Positions 1 to 6,901 of a stretch of 55,683 bases of DNA are shown piece after piece (the stretch's first letter is position 1; each line of letters begins with the position of its first letter). The stretch spans positions 1 to 55,683 of the forward strand of contig JADCES010000033.1 of NCBI GenBank assembly GCA_020250005.1, given 5' to 3'. Below the pieces are notes generated by a model. That model searched no databases, had not been told where the DNA came from, and saw nothing but the letters and a program-made list of their open reading frames with translations. Source of the DNA: Roseomonas sp. Its GTDB lineage: Bacteria; Pseudomonadota; Alphaproteobacteria; Acetobacterales; Acetobacteraceae. The position numbers were made by a program, and so were the translations under genes.

Positions 1-13
1 GCTCTTCCGATCT
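1..13. other. Illumina adapter remnant at contig edge
   Basis: The first 13 bases, GCTCTTCCGATCT, are identical to the 3' end shared by the standard Illumina sequencing adapters. The genomic sequence therefore starts at about base 14, inside purM. This is a library or assembly artefact, not biology. It means the left edge is a natural contig end rather than an arbitrary cut. Confidence 0.9.
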
Positions 14-245
14 GGTTTTCGCCTTCCTGGCCGAAGCGGGGAATGTCAGCGCTGACGAGATGCTCCGCGTCTTCAATTGCGGGCTTGGCATGGTGCTGGC
101 GGTGCCGGAAGCCGGGGCGGAAGCGGCCACGCGCATGCTGACCGAAGCGGGTGAGGCACCCTTCCGCATCGGCCATCTGGAAGCCTTCAGTGGGCCGGCC
201 GGCATTCATATCCAGAACCTGCCCCAGGCCTGGCCGCGCGCATGA
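14..245 (+). CDS. purM: Phosphoribosylformylglycinamidine cyclo-ligase (AIR synthetase), C-terminal part
   Basis: This is the 3' end of purM; the first three quarters of the gene lie off the contig. PurM closes formylglycinamidine ribonucleotide to aminoimidazole ribonucleotide using ATP, step 5 of de novo purine synthesis, in the cytosol. The readable part contains the family's C-terminal signature, an FNCGLGM segment preceded by GNVSADEM, followed by the ending IGHLEAFSGPAGIHIQ. The stop overlaps the start of purN by 4 bases (ATGA at 242-245), the usual purMN arrangement with translational coupling. The first codons next to base 14 are corrupted by adapter sequence. Confidence 0.93.
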
Positions 246-916
246 AGCGGAAAAGACTCGCGCTGCTGATATCCGGGCGCGGGTCCAATATGGCGGCGAT
301 TCTGGCGGCGGCCGGGCCGGATTACCCGGCGGAACCCGTGCTGGTGCTGTCCAACCGCGCCGATGCGGCGGGGCTTGAGATTGCCAAGGCGCGCAGGGTG
401 CCGACCGTTATCGTGGAAAGCCGCGCCTTCAAGGGCGATCGCGCCGGGTTTGAAGCCGCCATGGAAGCCGAATTGGCCCGGCACAGCGTTGAAATCATTG
501 CCCTGGCCGGCTTTTTGCGCGTGCTGACGCCTGATTTCGTGCGGCGTTGGGAGGGGCGGTTGATCAATATCCACCCATCGCTGCTGCCGGCCTTTCCGGG
601 GCTGGATACCCATGCGCGCGCCTTGGCCGCGGGCGTGCGGCTGCATGGCTGCACCGTGCATCTGGTAACGGCGGGGGTGGATGAGGGACCCATCATCGCC
701 CAGGCCGCCGTGCCGGTTTTGCCTGAGGATACGGAAGCAAGCCTGGCCGCGCGGGTATTGGCGGCGGAGCATAAGCTTTACCCCGCCGCGCTTTCCTGGC
801 TGGCGGCGGGGCGCGTGCGGCTGGAAGCGGGGCGCGCCGTGATCACGGCGGCGGAATCTGCGCCCGATTCCCTGCTGAACCCCTTGCCCCGCGCGGCATT
901 GCTTTCTACACACTGA
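242..916 (+). CDS. purN: Phosphoribosylglycinamide formyltransferase
   Basis: PurN transfers the formyl group of 10-formyltetrahydrofolate to glycinamide ribonucleotide (step 3 of purine synthesis, cytosol). The 224-residue protein is typical in length. It has the phosphate-binding loop GRGSN at residues 12-16, the INIHPSLLP motif, and the three catalytic residues of the E. coli enzyme (Asn106, His108, Asp144) at Asn109, His111 and Asp147. The ATG at 242 lies within the purM stop, so the two are coupled. A tail of about 20 residues after the catalytic domain is poorly conserved in the family. Nothing suggests loss of function. Confidence 0.97.
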   Translation: MKRKRLALLISGRGSNMAAILAAAGPDYPAEPVLVLSNRADAAGLEIAKARRVPTVIVESRAFKGDRAGFEAAMEAELARHSVEIIALAGFLRVLTPDFVRRWEGRLINIHPSLLPAFPGLDTHARALAAGVRLHGCTVHLVTAGVDEGPIIAQAAVPVLPEDTEASLAARVLAAEHKLYPAALSWLAAGRVRLEAGRAVITAAESAPDSLLNPLPRAALLSTH

Positions 917-943
917 TTCAAGCGCCAAGATTTGGGGAAAGCC

Positions 944-1099
944 ATGGCTGAGAAAGAACATTATGATTTCGTCGAAGTGACCTCCGCCGATATTCTCGCG
1001 GATCGCCGTGGCGGCTGGGAAGATTTCACGCGCTTTGTCACCTGGTCCACCGGCGCCATCATTGTGGTGCTGGTGCTGATGGCGATTTTCCTGGTCTGA
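944..1099 (+). CDS. aa3-type cytochrome c oxidase subunit IV-like small membrane protein (51 aa)
   Basis: This short gene is easily missed. It has an ATG at 944 with an AGGAA-poor but purine-rich leader (GGGGAAAG), 51 codons and a TGA at 1097-1099. The protein has a polar N-terminus (about 1-30) with the segment WEDFTRFVTWSTG, then one transmembrane helix (about residues 34-51, rich in I, V and L). This matches the layout of the bacterial aa3-type oxidase subunit IV family (Pfam COX4_pro_2): a short acidic head, an F-x-R-x-T-W-S-T-like segment and one helix. In that family the subunit packs against the oxidase core in the inner membrane and is often encoded away from the main cox operon, as here. 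It lies 27 bases after purN and is followed by a strong terminator. The assignment rests on pattern only. Confidence 0.72.
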   Translation: MAEKEHYDFVEVTSADILADRRGGWEDFTRFVTWSTGAIIVVLVLMAIFLV

Positions 1100-1122
1100 C
1101 GCCGGGCGGATAGCGTCGCGGC

Positions 1123-1149
1123 AAAGGGGCGGTTTGGACCGCCCTTTTT
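1123..1149 (+). terminator. Rho-independent terminator after purMN and the oxidase subunit gene
   Basis: GGGCGG (1127-1132) pairs with CCGCCC (1139-1144) across a six-base loop. A run of five T follows at 1145-1149 and A residues precede the stem. It can act on the plus strand, and the A-run at 1123-1125 gives weaker support on the minus strand for the plsC operon, which ends at 1159. Confidence 0.8.
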
Positions 1150-1158
1150 GTTGTGTGA

Positions 1159-1869
1159 CTATCCTCGTGCCATCAGCCGCGCCGTTTCGGCCTCAATCTG
1201 CGCCTCCAGCGTTTCCATCAAGGGCTTGCGTGACAGCCCCGCCGGCAGGGCGGGCAGGATTGAGATCGCAATCACCCCCGGCGTCTTGTGAAAGGCGCGC
1301 CTTCCCCAATGTCGCCCGCTATTGGTCGCCACCGGATAGCAGGGCACGCCGCTACCCATGACCAGCGCGGCTACGCCGGGTTGATAGGTTACCCTTTCGC
1401 CGGGTGCTGAACGCGTGCCTTCCGGGAAGATCACCAAGGGGCGCCCTTCATCCAGCACGCGCTTGGCATCGCGCACCATGGCGCGTAGCGCCGTGCCCCC
1501 GCCATCGCGATCCACCGCCACCGCCCCGCTATGGCGCGCCACGCGCCCCCAAAAGGGCAGGTTCAGCAATTCGCGCTTCAGCACGTAATTCGGCTGATCA
1601 AGCAGCGCGAGCCAGACGAAAGTGTCAAAGGCCGATTGGTGTTTGGAGGCGATGATCGCCGCCCCCGGCGCGATGTTTTCCAAGCCGGTCACTGCCAAGC
1701 GAATGCCGCAAATGATGCGCAGCAGCCAGATGATGAAGCGCGCCCACAGATGGATGAAGCGGCGGATGAAGCGTGGATGGAAGGGCAGCAACACCATCGC
1801 GACAATGGCGCCAAGGGCCGTGATGGTCATGAAAAGCGCATTGAAGATGAAGGAACGCAGCCAGATCAT
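1159..1869 (-). CDS. plsC: 1-acyl-sn-glycerol-3-phosphate acyltransferase
   Basis: PlsC adds the second fatty acyl chain to lysophosphatidic acid to make phosphatidic acid at the inner face of the cytoplasmic membrane. The 236-residue protein shows a hydrophobic N-terminal segment (about residues 4-45), then the acyltransferase HX4D motif in KHQSAFDT and the glycerophosphate-binding FPEGTRS motif, in the correct order. The frame is open further upstream, but the ATG at 1869 is chosen because it overlaps the preceding gene's stop by 4 bases (ATGA, 1866-1869) and gives a normal N-terminus. It is the last gene of the ftsE-ftsX-ydcF-like-plsC run. Confidence 0.92.
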   Translation of the reverse strand: MIWLRSFIFNALFMTITALGAIVAMVLLPFHPRFIRRFIHLWARFIIWLLRIICGIRLAVTGLENIAPGAAIIASKHQSAFDTFVWLALLDQPNYVLKRELLNLPFWGRVARHSGAVAVDRDGGGTALRAMVRDAKRVLDEGRPLVIFPEGTRSAPGERVTYQPGVAALVMGSGVPCYPVATNSGRHWGRRAFHKTPGVIAISILPALPAGLSRKPLMETLEAQIEAETARLMARG

Positions 1870-2456
1870 ATTCGCCTTCCACCGAATATCGCCGAAAGCC
1901 CGAGCTCGGCGCCCAGGAACTTCATGTATTCGCCAAGCAGCAAACCCCAATTGCGCGGCTGCCAAAAGGCGCCCTCCGCACGGAGGCGGGCAGGCGTTAC
2001 GGGATGCGCCTGCACACGCAAGCCCGGCATGGTGCGGCGCAATTCCGTGCGCGCGCGCGGCATGTGGTAGCCCGCCGTTACCAGGGTGATCGTCTTTATG
2101 CCGCGCAGGCTTGCCCAGGCCGCGATTTCCACCGCATTGCCACGGGTGGACGCCGCGGCATGGCCAAGCTCCACCCGGCCATGCAGCTTCGCGGGATCAA
2201 GCCCGGCCCCGCGCGCCAGATCGGCAAGTCGCGATTCGGGATGCACGCCGGAGACAAAAAGCCGCGGTGCCAAGCCTTCATCAAGCAGGCGAAAGCCGGT
2301 CTCCACACGCTCTGTCCCCCCGGTCAGCACCACAATCGCATCGGTGGCGCTGGCATCCGCGGCACCCGCCTGCACGGCGCGCAGGAACCAGATGAAGCCA
2401 CCCATCCACAATAGCAGCAGCCCCAAAGCCAGGAACACAAGCCGCCGCAGCTTCAT
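1866..2456 (-). CDS. YdcF/DUF218 family protein
   Basis: This is a 196-residue protein of the DUF218 (YdcF/SanA/ElyC) fold. It has one N-terminal transmembrane helix (about residues 5-25) and then an extracytoplasmic domain. The domain contains IVVLTGG, the short motif TRGNA in the middle, and LVTAGYHMPRA, all typical of the family. Members are linked to envelope integrity and peptidoglycan-precursor metabolism in E. coli (ElyC, SanA), but the biochemical activity is mostly unknown. The start at 2456 is inside the ftsX stop (ATGA, 2453-2456), and the end overlaps plsC in the same way, so it is translationally coupled on both sides. This fits an envelope role. Confidence 0.88.
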   Translation of the reverse strand: MKLRRLVFLALGLLLLWMGGFIWFLRAVQAGAADASATDAIVVLTGGTERVETGFRLLDEGLAPRLFVSGVHPESRLADLARGAGLDPAKLHGRVELGHAAASTRGNAVEIAAWASLRGIKTITLVTAGYHMPRARTELRRTMPGLRVQAHPVTPARLRAEGAFWQPRNWGLLLGEYMKFLGAELGLSAIFGGRRI

Positions 2457-3310
2457 GGCAGGCGCCGCAACCACAATAGAATGCTCGCTATTGTCGCGGC
2501 CCAGGCAATCAGCGCGGCCGAGAGCGGGATGGCGGCAAGGCCCAAAAGCGGCAGGTCCTGCGCGGTAATCTCGGGCAGCATGGGCCCGGCAAGCTGCAAC
2601 AGCGCCCAAACCACGCCGACCGCCAAGCCCACCCCCAGAATCGCCCCCAGCAGGGCAAGCCAGGCGGTGCGGCGCGCGAAACGCCCGGCGATATCGCGAT
2701 CCGCCGCGCCCAGCATATGCAGCACCATCACGGAATCCCGCCGCGCGGCGATGCCCGCGCGTACCGCCAGCACCACCACTGAAGCCCCGACAACCGCGAC
2801 CAGCAGCACCACCATCAAGGCAGCTGCGGAAAGCGCCCGCGCCACGGCGGCCAGCCGCGCGACAAAAACGCCATGCGCTTCCGTCACGGCACCCGGCACG
2901 GCTTCCGCCACCCGATCGCCAATCAGCACCGGGTCGGCCGCCAGATCGGCCAGGCGCAATTCAATCACGCCGGGCAGCGGCAAACCCGCGACATCCCCCA
3001 GCCAGGGGCGCAGCAATTCCGCCATGCGGCCAGGGTCCACCGCCTGCGCTTCGCGCACCGCCGGCAGAGCGCGCAACGCCCCAAGCGCCGCTTCCATACG
3101 CGCTGGCGTCGGGTTTGGGATTTGCACCGTGACGGCCGCATTGGCGCCTTGCTGCCAGCGCTTGGCCATTTGGCTGACAGCCTCATGCCCGGCCAGCGCA
3201 CAGGTGGCGAAAAGCGCCATGGCGGCAATCAGCGCCACAAGCAGCCGATCCGCCAGCGCGCCGCGCAGGCCAATCGGGTCCCCCCTGCCGCCTGCGTCAC
3301 GGCGCATCAA
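2453..3310 (-). CDS. ftsX: Cell division protein FtsX (ABC-like permease)
   Basis: FtsX is the membrane partner of FtsE at the division septum, where FtsEX signals ATP hydrolysis to periplasmic peptidoglycan-hydrolase activators. The 285-residue product has an N-terminal helix (about residues 23-42), a periplasmic domain of about 115 residues, and three C-terminal helices (about 165-185, 212-240 and 255-280), the expected four-helix topology. The start ATG at 3310 overlaps the end of ftsE by 14 bases; an ATG one codon later is equally possible. The periplasmic loop is proline- and alanine-rich and poorly conserved, as usual in alphaproteobacteria. Confidence 0.9.
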   Translation of the reverse strand: MMRRDAGGRGDPIGLRGALADRLLVALIAAMALFATCALAGHEAVSQMAKRWQQGANAAVTVQIPNPTPARMEAALGALRALPAVREAQAVDPGRMAELLRPWLGDVAGLPLPGVIELRLADLAADPVLIGDRVAEAVPGAVTEAHGVFVARLAAVARALSAAALMVVLLVAVVGASVVVLAVRAGIAARRDSVMVLHMLGAADRDIAGRFARRTAWLALLGAILGVGLAVGVVWALLQLAGPMLPEITAQDLPLLGLAAIPLSAALIAWAATIASILLWLRRLP

Positions 3311-3971
3311 TGACGCGGCCTTCTGACAGGGTGATCACACGTGCCGGGTGGCGCGCGGGCAAATCCTCGGAATGCGTTGCAACCACAATCGCGGTGCCAA
3401 GCCGGTTCATTTCCACAAACAGCGCAATCAGCCGGCGGGCTTCGAACACATCCAATTCCGAGGTCGGTTCATCGGCGATCAGCAAGGCGGGGCGCGTGAT
3501 GATGGCGCGCGCAATGGCGATGCGCTGCTGTTCGCCGCCGGAAAGCTCAGCCGGCGCACGCCCTGCCTTTGCCGCAAGGCCGAGCCAATCAAGGATTTCA
3601 TTGACATCCTGCTTGACCGTGGCTTCTGCCCGACCCGCGAGCCGCAGCGGCAACGCCACATTATCCCAGGCGGAAAGATGGCCCAGCAGGCGAAATTCCT
3701 GATGCACCACGCCGATCTTGCGCCGAAGGGGCGGGAGTGCGGCGCGTTCCGCCTGCCCGATATCGGTCCCCAGCACCGAAACCACGCCTCGTGAGGGGCG
3801 AATGGCGGCCTGCATCAGCCTGAGGATAGAACTTTTCCCTGCCCCCGAAGGCCCCAGCAGCCAGGTAAAGCTGCCTTCCCCCAGGGCGAAGGAGATATCG
3901 CGCAAGGCCTCCTGCCCCGGGCCGCCCTGGGGTGTTGGATAGGCCAGCCCGACGCGCCCGAATCTCACCAT
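3297..3971 (-). CDS. ftsE: Cell division ATP-binding protein FtsE
   Basis: This is the cytoplasmic ATPase of the FtsEX complex. The 224-residue protein shows Walker A GPSGAGKS, a Q-loop in VVHQEFRLL, the signature LSGGEQQR, Walker B LLIADEPT and a switch histidine in ATHSED. FtsE normally carries GNLD after the Walker B; here it is SELD, a small deviation. The ATG at 3971 (MVRFGRVGLAY) is chosen over an upstream in-frame start because it begins the ABC fold at the usual place. Its start faces the divergent zinc-ribbon gene across a 79-base gap that must hold both promoters. Confidence 0.92.
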   Translation of the reverse strand: MVRFGRVGLAYPTPQGGPGQEALRDISFALGEGSFTWLLGPSGAGKSSILRLMQAAIRPSRGVVSVLGTDIGQAERAALPPLRRKIGVVHQEFRLLGHLSAWDNVALPLRLAGRAEATVKQDVNEILDWLGLAAKAGRAPAELSGGEQQRIAIARAIITRPALLIADEPTSELDVFEARRLIALFVEMNRLGTAIVVATHSEDLPARHPARVITLSEGRVIDAP

Positions 3972-4050
3972 GGGGCTTGTTTCGCATGGCAGGGGCTTCG
4001 GGCTCAATCTTTCGCTTGCCGAGAAGCCTTCAGTAACGGAAAATAGGCGC

Positions 4051-4476
4051 ATGGTGATCGAATGTCCGAATTGCGCTGCCGGGTATCAGGTGCCCCCGCG
4101 TCTGTTGCGCGACCGCTCGCGCCCGCTGCGCTGCGGCCAATGCGGGATGGTGTTCCCCATCCCGGAACCGCCCCTGCCCGCGGAGGAGCCTGCGGCCTTC
4201 CGCACGCCTGAACCGCCGCCGCCTTCGCCGCTGGTGGAGGAACCACGCCGAGCGCCAACGCCGCTGGCCGAGGAGCCACGACCCGAGCCTATGGCGCCGC
4301 CGGATCCCCCGGCCGAGGCGGCGCAAGGGGCATCATCGCGCGGGCTGCGTGCGGCCTGGGCGGCTTCCATTGCGCTGCTGATCGGCGGCGGGCTTACCGC
4401 CATTATTCAGCGCGATGCGGTGATGGAAGCCTGGCCGCCAGCGGCGCGGTTATTTGCGGCGCTTGGCCTGGGGTGA
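4051..4476 (+). CDS. Zinc-ribbon (MJ0042-type) single-pass membrane protein
   Basis: A 141-residue protein starts with a compact zinc ribbon: CPNC at residues 5-8 and CGQC at about 31-34, with an intervening YQVPPRLL segment. This is the MJ0042/zinc-ribbon_4 pattern common at the N-terminus of alphaproteobacterial proteins encoded near ftsE. A proline- and glutamate-rich linker follows (about 40-105), then one transmembrane helix (about 112-128). The true start is taken as ATG 4051 because the ribbon begins directly after it. The molecular role is unknown; the linker and single helix suggest a tethered cytoplasmic zinc-finger sensor or scaffold. It is divergent from ftsE, which is common in relatives. 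Confidence 0.82.
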   Translation: MVIECPNCAAGYQVPPRLLRDRSRPLRCGQCGMVFPIPEPPLPAEEPAAFRTPEPPPPSPLVEEPRRAPTPLAEEPRPEPMAPPDPPAEAAQGASSRGLRAAWAASIALLIGGGLTAIIQRDAVMEAWPPAARLFAALGLG

Positions 4477-4500
4477 ACGGCATAGGGGAGGAAGGGCGCA

Positions 4501-4770
4501 ATGACCCGTGAAGAGTTTGAAGCCGCGCTGAAACGCGATGGCTATGGTGTGTTTTACGGTGGTTTCCGTGCCAATGAGGAAAACCCCGAGCATGGCCATG
4601 ATTGGGATGCAAGGCTGATGGTGATTGGCGGTGAGATCACCATCACGCGCGATGGCAAGGCTGAGACCTTTCGCCAGGGTGATATCTGCGCCGTACCGGC
4701 GAATTACCCGCATGCTGAGAAGGTCGGCCCACAGGGTGTGGCGCTGATTGCGGGGCGGAAGGCGGTTTGA
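4501..4770 (+). CDS. Small cupin-fold protein
   Basis: An 89-residue protein that forms a single cupin barrel. The metal-site elements are a HGHDWDARLMV strand (first cupin motif; His and Asp/Glu ligands plausible at the GHDWD segment), GGEITIT, the glycine-containing turn FRQGDICAVPANYPHAE (second motif, with His in PHAE). Cupins of this size are metal-binding enzymes or ligand sensors, and no specific substrate can be read. A good Shine-Dalgarno (GGGGAGG) precedes the ATG by 8 to 9 bases. It lies 24 bases after the zinc-ribbon gene and may be co-transcribed with it. Confidence 0.7.
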   Translation: MTREEFEAALKRDGYGVFYGGFRANEENPEHGHDWDARLMVIGGEITITRDGKAETFRQGDICAVPANYPHAEKVGPQGVALIAGRKAV

Positions 4771-4810
4771 GGGGCTAATCCCTGCGCTGGCAGGGCTTGG
4801 CGGCGGCCGC

Positions 4811-4915
4811 TCAGTGCAAGGCGAGGGTTTCCATCAGGCGCTTTTCGATTGCCCCTGATGGATTCCGGCGGCGAATAGCGATTGCCAATCCCGCCCGGTG
4901 CCGGATGATTGCGTG
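4811..4915 (-). pseudogene. Possible C-terminal remnant of a GntR (FCD) regulator
   Basis: Read on the minus strand, a short open stretch ending at a TGA (4811-4813) encodes HRAGLAIAIRRRNPSGA followed by about 14 residues. It resembles the last helices of FCD-domain GntR regulators, where an HRA...AIRxRDPxxA pattern is usual. The part further upstream on this strand does not continue as a recognisable regulator in any single frame, so if real it is a decayed 3' end. The resemblance is short and could be coincidence. Confidence 0.22.
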
Positions 4916-5006
4916 AGTTTCCCAGCAGGCTTTCATAGCCGCTGGGCAAAACCGTGCCGATGATGTTGAGGCCACGGACATAAAGCCTGGCGCCGACTTG
5001 TGAGTG

Positions 5007-5107
5007 GAGCAGATCGCGTTCAGATGGAATCATCTGAACGGGTGAAGATGCTCGCAAAACAACGGCGTAAATCGTGTTGCGTGAACCCACGTGAATGCAA
5101 CATGCTC
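5007..5107 (+). repeat. 101-bp double-hairpin intergenic repeat, copy A
   Basis: This 101-base segment matches 25764-25864 in the same orientation with no gaps and about 8 substitutions (roughly 92% identity, counted by eye). It contains two hairpins in series, each bounded by GAGCA and TGCTC. The first has the perfect inner repeat GTTCAGATG / CATCTGAAC around GAAT. The second arm is partly decayed in this copy. It lies in a gene-poor stretch upstream of the interrupted response regulator. Confidence 0.85.
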
Positions 5108-5419
5108 CAGTCCGTCCGGATGCCGCCAGATGCTTTCTGGCCTTGTCCCAACAGAAAGGCGCAGGACAGCACAACAGTCAAAACCGCCTTTCATCGCGAC
5201 CCCAGGGCGCATCAATGCCCGCGCCCCCGAAAAGGCATTCATTGCCGGGGCTGCATAGCCCCCGAAAAAAAACAGGGCAACTGAACGCGAAACGGCAGAT
5301 TTGGCCCCTGCTTTGTACCAAACATCACAGAGTTCTTGCCCCCCCTGTGCTCAAAACCTCCTGACGGGTGTGGACCCGCCGAGTTTTGGTGACGTTTTTT
5401 GGCCGCGGGAGGTGTCTTG
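5108..5419. other. Non-coding stretch upstream of the interrupted regulator
   Basis: No gene is recognised here. The stretch has weak hairpins (for example CGGGT-GTGG-ACCCG near 5365-5378) and a T-run at 5395-5400 just before the ribosome-binding site GGGAGG (5408-5413) of the downstream gene. Together with the repeat at 5007-5107 and a weak hairpin at 4780-4795, it makes up a gap of about 650 bases without a convincing intact gene. Confidence 0.5.
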
Positions 5420-6202
5420 ATGCGTATCTTGCAACGGGAGGAAGGCGAGGCATCTGTTACCGGAAGCCCCAATCTTCGCTTTTTTCCGCAAAGCCGTTCA
5501 TTGCGGATTTCCATCCTTGGCGAGCAACGCGCCCTTGTTGCGGATTTGGGGACCTATCTTGAACAGCACCATCTGGCGGTTAGCCATTGTGCCGCGTTTG
5601 GCGAATTGCTTTCAGGCCTTGAAGCACAAGAATATTCACTGCGACCTGATATTGTGATCCTGCAGGTGGGGAGCATGCTGAACGGCGCGCTGGGCTACCT
5701 GCACCAGATACGCGGGCGGCCCGATGTATTCTGCATCGTGCTTGGCATGGATAATGATGAAGCAGCCAGGGTGGCGCGGCTTGAAGCGGGCTGCGATGCA
5801 TGCATGGTGATCCCAACCAGCCCAAGGGAAATCCTGGCGCGTATGCGCGCGGCGCTGCGCCGCGGGCTTCCTGATTCGCGTTTGGGACGCTCCCCACAAC
5901 CGGAGACACACACCTACCCATCAGCATCAGGCTTGCCTTCACGCATGGTCGAATTGGGGCTTGGCTGGAAGCTGTGCCAGACGCGCCGTGAGATCTATCG
6001 CCCGGATGGTACAAGCTGCTCGGCAACCACGGCAGAATTTGATCTGCTCGCCCGCCTGGTAAGGCAGCCCGGCGTGCCTGTCAGCCGCGAGCAGATATCG
6101 CAGGCAGTCTATCGGCGCAGTTATCGCGCTGAAGATCGATCGGTGGATAACCTGGTTGTACGGCTTTGCCGCAAGCTTGAACTGGACCCGAGACAACCAT
6201 AA
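5420..6202 (+). CDS. OmpR-type response regulator with degenerate receiver, truncated by an in-frame stop
   Basis: The gene is predicted to encode a 260-residue DNA-binding regulator. The receiver-like domain (about residues 28-148) has lost the phosphorylation residues: the acidic pair is Gly34-Glu35, the phospho-acceptor Asp is Gln82, the switch Thr/Ser is Gly109 and the conserved Lys is Ile131. It therefore cannot be phosphorylated in the canonical way. A winged-helix domain of the Trans_reg_C type follows (about 178-260), with the typical SREQISQAVY and DRSVDNLVVRLCRKLE segments. The TAA at 6200-6202 falls just before the final wing, and the same frame continues with the expected ending. 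The ATG at 5420 follows GGGAGG by 6 bases and is preferred over an upstream TTG. It has no adjacent histidine kinase. Confidence 0.8.
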   Translation: MRILQREEGEASVTGSPNLRFFPQSRSLRISILGEQRALVADLGTYLEQHHLAVSHCAAFGELLSGLEAQEYSLRPDIVILQVGSMLNGALGYLHQIRGRPDVFCIVLGMDNDEAARVARLEAGCDACMVIPTSPREILARMRAALRRGLPDSRLGRSPQPETHTYPSASGLPSRMVELGLGWKLCQTRREIYRPDGTSCSATTAEFDLLARLVRQPGVPVSREQISQAVYRRSYRAEDRSVDNLVVRLCRKLELDPRQP

Positions 6203-6373
6203 GCGCTGCAATCCATCCGCCTGATCGGCTATATGTTCGTTGGCTTTCAAGCAGCCCCGCAGGCCAGTGAGCCGAGACTTAGCCCCCCGCACATCAGAAA
6301 AGAGCTTGGACATATGGCCAATTTGGCCCGTGCGGCGGGGGCCTGGTTTCAGATGACAGCACCCGGTCTCTGA
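6203..6373 (+). pseudogene. Severed C-terminal wing of the response regulator, in frame after the stop
   Basis: Directly after the TAA at 6200-6202 the same reading frame stays open for 57 codons to a TGA at 6371-6373. It begins ALQSIRLIGYMFVGF, which corresponds to the conserved terminal beta-hairpin of OmpR-family DNA-binding domains (usual form T-V-R-G-x-G-Y-x-F). The upstream protein thus stops one residue before its own last structural element. This indicates a nonsense substitution, or less likely a sequencing error or readthrough. The last 40 or so codons are not recognisable. Confidence 0.7.
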
Positions 6374-6901
6374 CGCGTACAAGCTTCGCTGGGTACGCGC
6401 GTCTGTCTGATCCATTTTGCCGCGCCGTATCGCTTGCCCCATTCCTGAGGATAGGGGCTGGGTTGTCTGCCTGAAGGTCTGTGCGCTCCACTCGGGCTGC
6501 GTCCTGCCCTCGACAAAAACCAGGAACAGATGGGCTTCACCCTATGATTGTAAGGGTGAGCAGTGGCATCGGCATTCTCGCGCAGATCAGCCTTGGCGGA
6601 AGGAGTTGCAGCTTTTGGCCGCGCGTTCCATTACCTGTGATCACCGATGAAAAGTGCCGATCGACGTGGTGCGAGACTTGTGCGCCGCGGGAAAACAGGA
6701 ACCCTTTTCAGACTCTTGCCAAGATTTTCAAATGGTGGCTAGCCTGATCATCCAGGCGTGATCGTCACGCAAGACTTTGCCCAATTCGATTGGATGAGGA
6801 TGCATCCAAGCCCCAGCAGGGCAGTGAGACGGCGCAAAGCCACCAAATGGCCCTGAGAGAATTCTTTCAGTGCCGCGTTATTCTGGAGGAGACCAGGCCA
6901 C
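6374..6901. other. Gene-poor gap before the HpaI-like aldolase
   Basis: About 530 bases have no recognisable gene on either strand. Two small inverted repeats are visible: CGCGTAC/GTACGCG (6374-6380 and 6393-6399), directly at the end of the broken regulator and perhaps its old terminator, and TCACCCT/AGGGTGA (6537-6543 and 6553-6559). Short open frames exist but show no family resemblance. The last 20 bases hold the strong Shine-Dalgarno GGAGGAG of the aldolase gene. Confidence 0.5.

Noticed and set aside
5420-6202. A functional two-component system
   Set aside because: The regulator lacks every phosphorylation residue, is cut before its last wing and has no neighbouring histidine kinase.
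6537-6559. Hairpin TCACCCT/AGGGTGA as a riboswitch or terminator
   Set aside because: There is no T-run, no conserved aptamer core, and the downstream gene starts more than 340 bases away.
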